A stretch of DNA of 9,772 bases from an uncultured Mycoplasma sp. (GTDB taxonomy: Bacteria; Bacillota_I; Bacilli_A; Mycoplasmatales; Mycoplasmoidaceae), in assembly GCA_947174035.1 (NCBI GenBank), contig CAMWHH010000016.1, forward strand, positions 1 through 9,772, in the 5' to 3' direction. The notes under the pieces are model-generated. The model was not told where the DNA came from. It searched no databases and saw only the letters and a list, made by a program, of their open reading frames with translations. This document shows positions 7,317 to 9,772 of the stretch, in pieces (positions within the stretch are counted from its first letter, which is position 1; each line of letters begins with the position of its first letter). Made by a program: the position numbers and the translations under genes.

Positions 7317-8702
7317 TTATTTTTTAGCAAACATTTTAATTAAACTCTTATATTTTGAAATTTTATTAAAATATCGATAACTCTTATCCTTTTTTGAACC
7401 TTTTAAAATTGCAACTTGATTGCTAAACTCTTTCAAACCAAATAAACCATGGTATCTACCCATTCCACTTGATTTAATTCCACCAAAAGGTAAATGAATA
7501 TTTGAAGCTTGCAATAAAACTTCATTTATTCCTAATGAACCGTATTGGAAGTTATCAGAAACATTTTTAATATTGTACTGGTTGTTTGAAAAAATGTATA
7601 AAGTTAAACTGCCATTAATCTTATTCTTATATTTTTTAGAAAAATCAGTTAAGTTTTTAAACGAAGAGATAAATAAAACAGGACCAAAAATTTCTTCAAA
7701 TAAAATTGGATTACTATCTTGAACTTTGATTAAAGTTGGTTTAATTCTTAAATTTGCTTTATCAAATTCCAAATCAGTTCCTGTTAAATTCTTAACTAGG
7801 TTTACTATTTTATCTAGTGCATTAGAATCAATTAATTTAGCAAACTCAAATTTTTCTAAATCATATTGTGTAGTTAATTCAAAATTAATTGTACTAATTA
7901 ATTTATCAATAACTTTTTCATCACAAAAAATTGAATTAGGTGCAACACAAGTTTGACCTAAATTAAAAAGCTTTCCCCAAACTATTCTTTTAGCAGCAAG
8001 TTGAATATCAGCTGATTCATCTACAATCACTACTGATGCTGAACCTAATTCTAAAATTACTTTAACATCATTTAAATTTGCTTGTCTTTTTAACTCGTCA
8101 CCAAAACTTTTTCCACCTGTGTAAAATAATAAATCTGGTTTTTTTGAAATAATATCAAATAGAAATTCTTTGTCAGAATTTTCATCTAAAAAACAAATGA
8201 TGTTTCCTAAATTTAATTCCTGAATCATTTTTAAAACAACTCTACTTGTATTAAAAGCTTTTGGAGAATTTTTTAAAATCGAATAATTTCCTGCAGCAAT
8301 ATTAGTAATTAAAGGCAAAACAGTTAAATGAAATGGATAATTGAATGGTGAAACAATTAAAGTTGTACCTAATGGTTTATAAGTTACATATCCTGTTGAA
8401 CCCAAACTTAAAATTCCACTTTTTTTAACTTTTTTTTCTTTAAAAAATCTATTTATTTTTTTAATATAAAAAGTTATTTGGTTTAAAACTATATAAACTT
8501 CAGAAAGTAATGTTTCAATTTCTGATTTATTTAAATCACTTTTTAAACTATTAACTATTTCATTTGTATTATTTGAAATCCAACTATGAATTTTTTTAAG
8601 AATTTCAATTCTAGTAACATTTAATAAAAGAAACTGATCATCTTTTTTATCTTCTAAAAATTTTTCAACTTGTTTTAGTGTATTAACAACAGAATTACTC
8701 AT
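7317..8702 (-). CDS. NAD(P)-dependent aldehyde dehydrogenase (class 3-like)
   Basis: The enzyme oxidises aldehydes to carboxylic acids with NAD or NADP. At 461 residues it has the short length of class 3 (fatty-aldehyde type) enzymes. Key residues are visible: Asn121 in SPFNYPF, Lys144 in ILKNS, the cofactor loop YTGGKSFG (194-201), Glu218 in LELG, the nucleophile Cys252 in LGQTCVAP, Glu337 in EEIFGP and FGGIKSSGMG (406-415). The glutamate motif is unusual: LELGSAS in place of the common LELGGKS. A basic tail of about 28 residues (from KGSKKDK) ends the protein and could touch membrane. Both Trp codons (41, 242) are TGG. The start at 8702 has AGGA about 8 nt upstream. It is the first gene of a cluster with the hydrolase (5-nt spacing), so the pair may act on lipid-derived acyl compounds; that link is inference. 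The exact substrate cannot be told. Confidence 0.93.
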   Translation of the reverse strand: MSNSVVNTLKQVEKFLEDKKDDQFLLLNVTRIEILKKIHSWISNNTNEIVNSLKSDLNKSEIETLLSEVYIVLNQITFYIKKINRFFKEKKVKKSGILSLGSTGYVTYKPLGTTLIVSPFNYPFHLTVLPLITNIAAGNYSILKNSPKAFNTSRVVLKMIQELNLGNIICFLDENSDKEFLFDIISKKPDLLFYTGGKSFGDELKRQANLNDVKVILELGSASVVIVDESADIQLAAKRIVWGKLFNLGQTCVAPNSIFCDEKVIDKLISTINFELTTQYDLEKFEFAKLIDSNALDKIVNLVKNLTGTDLEFDKANLRIKPTLIKVQDSNPILFEEIFGPVLFISSFKNLTDFSKKYKNKINGSLTLYIFSNNQYNIKNVSDNFQYGSLGINEVLLQASNIHLPFGGIKSSGMGRYHGLFGLKEFSNQVAILKGSKKDKSYRYFNKISKYKSLIKMFAKK

Positions 8703-8763
8703 AACTTTTTTTCCTATCTATCTCTATTATTAAAACTTATATTTATCATACAAGAAATTGTTT

Positions 8764-8769
8764 ATTATA
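8764..8769 (-). promoter_or_regulatory. Candidate -10 box for the aldehyde dehydrogenase cluster
   Basis: The minus strand reads TATAAT about 60 bp before the start codon and just after the pepP terminator hairpin. The -35 position falls in the terminator T-run and is poor. A second possibility is TTGTAT (8748-8753) with an AATAAT-like -10 near 8726-8731. A promoter somewhere in 8715-8775 is likely because the terminator isolates this cluster from pepP, but the exact site is uncertain. Confidence 0.35.
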
Positions 8770-8776
8770 ATGAAAA

Positions 8777-8829
8777 ATAAATATTAAAAAGAATTCAGTT
8801 AAAAAACCAAATTCTTTTTTAATATTTAT
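8777..8829 (-). terminator. Intrinsic terminator after pepP
   Basis: The arms 8777-8795 and 8810-8829 pair over about 19 bp with a single one-base bulge, around a 14-nt loop. On the minus strand the hairpin starts 12 bp after the pepP stop codon and is followed by T-rich sequence (TTTTTCATT). The stem is rich in A-T, as expected in this genome. Confidence 0.8.
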
Positions 8830-8840
8830 CTTATTTTCAA

Positions 8841-9772
8841 TTAATTAAAAATTCAACGTTTTCCTTTTTCTGTCATTCAAACAGAACCATCTTTTTTAAC
8901 TAATACCATATCTTCAATTCTAATTCCACCAAGGTCTGGGATATAGATTCCAGGTTCAATAGTAACAATTGAATTATTCTCTAATTTTCCTTCATAAGAT
9001 GGGGCAACATTTGGTAGTTCATGAACATTAATCCCTACTCCATGACCAGTTCCATGAACAAAATAGTCTTTAAACCCATAAGAAGCAATTGTGTCACGAC
9101 AAATTTTATCAACATCTTTACCAATTGATTTATAAGTCGCTTTTTCAATTCCTAAAGAATTTGAATGGTAAACAGCTTTATAAGCATCAATTAATAATTT
9201 ATGAGGAAAACCAATCGGGAAAGTTCTTGTAACATCAGAACAATAACCATTATAGATACAACCCATATCAACAGTTACAAACTCATTATCTTCAATTACT
9301 TTTTTAGTTGGACGATGGTGTGGATATGCACCATTTTTTCCACTAGCAACAATTGTATCAAATGAATTTTTAGAAGCACCTAATTCTAACATATGACATG
9401 CTACCATATTTGCAACTTCAATTTCAGTTAATCCAATTAGATTTTGGTTTTGAATTCAATTTAATGTTTCACAAGTTATATCCACTGCTCTTTGAATGTT
9501 AAAAATTTCATACTCAGTTTTTTGAATTCTTAAAATATCACTTGGAAAATTAATTATGTTTTTAATAGAGTTTTTAACAAAAAGATAATCATCAAATGAA
9601 AAATATTCTTTTTCAACCATCAATGTATTTACATTATTTTCTTTTAAACAATCTAAAATTTGATTTTTAGAAGTAAAACAAACTATTTTAATATCAATAT
9701 CATTAATAGTATCAATTGCTTTTTGATAATATCTTTTGTCTAGAAATAAATAAATTATTTTTTTTGTAGCAA
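8841..9772 (-). CDS. pepP: Xaa-Pro aminopeptidase (M24B), 5' end beyond the window
   Basis: This two-metal peptidase removes N-terminal residues ahead of proline and would help release amino acids from peptides, which mollicutes depend on. The frame is open to the right edge, so the first part of the N-terminal domain is missing; 309 residues are visible. The creatinase-type N-terminal domain ends near LRIQKTEYEIFNIQRAVD. The catalytic domain has all five metal ligands: Asp in VDMG (9267-9269), Asp in SDVTRTF (9234-9236), His in HGTGHGVG (9042-9044), Glu in IEPGIY (8955-8957) and Glu in RIEDM (8913-8915). The substrate-binding PHHRP is also present. Three Trp codons are TGA, two of them within the last 13 codons, so the standard code would truncate the C-terminus. 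PepQ-type prolidase is the alternative, but the symbol is a best guess within M24B. A terminator follows. Confidence 0.93.

Noticed and set aside
7726..7956. Plus-strand open frame of 76 codons inside the aldehyde dehydrogenase gene
   Set aside because: It is antisense to well-conserved catalytic sequence and resembles no protein family I know.

Overview
The window is very AT-rich, and every gene I can support lies on the minus strand. Trp positions inside clearly homologous proteins are mostly encoded by TGA (I count about 16 TGA against 3 TGG). This is genetic code 4 and points to a mollicute. The mix of retained genes would fit the Spiroplasma/Mesoplasma/Entomoplasma side, but the genus is inference. 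Read with the standard code, several genes look broken; read with TGA = Trp, none is.

In plus coordinates, from left to right (transcription runs right to left), the window starts with the N-terminal part of a secreted or membrane-anchored protein (1-410). Next come the RNase P RNA gene rnpB with its terminator (593-981) and the thiol peroxidase tpx (996-1511), whose stop codon touches the rnpB -10 box. A gene-free stretch of about 390 bp ends at a strong terminator (1901-1942).

The centre (1957-6156) is a three-gene operon, transcribed in the order orf285, ravA-like, viaA-like. RavA is a MoxR-type AAA+ ATPase and ViaA is its VWA-domain partner. Both are full length with intact nucleotide-binding and MIDAS motifs. 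The first gene encodes an unrecognised 285-residue, mostly helical protein whose C-terminus ends in a motif typical of phage tail fibres (DAATKKYVD). A perfect 14-bp inverted repeat covers the ravA stop codon, between ravA and viaA. This operon is the most interesting content. The known E. coli partners of RavA/ViaA (the lysine decarboxylase LdcI and respiratory complexes) are generally absent from mollicutes, so the client must be something else.

To the right lies a second cluster (6213-8702), transcribed as aldehyde dehydrogenase, alpha/beta hydrolase, then a small unknown protein. Beyond a hairpin terminator (8777-8829) is the 3' portion of an M24B aminopeptidase P gene that runs off the right edge. 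No tRNA, CRISPR array or insertion sequence was found.
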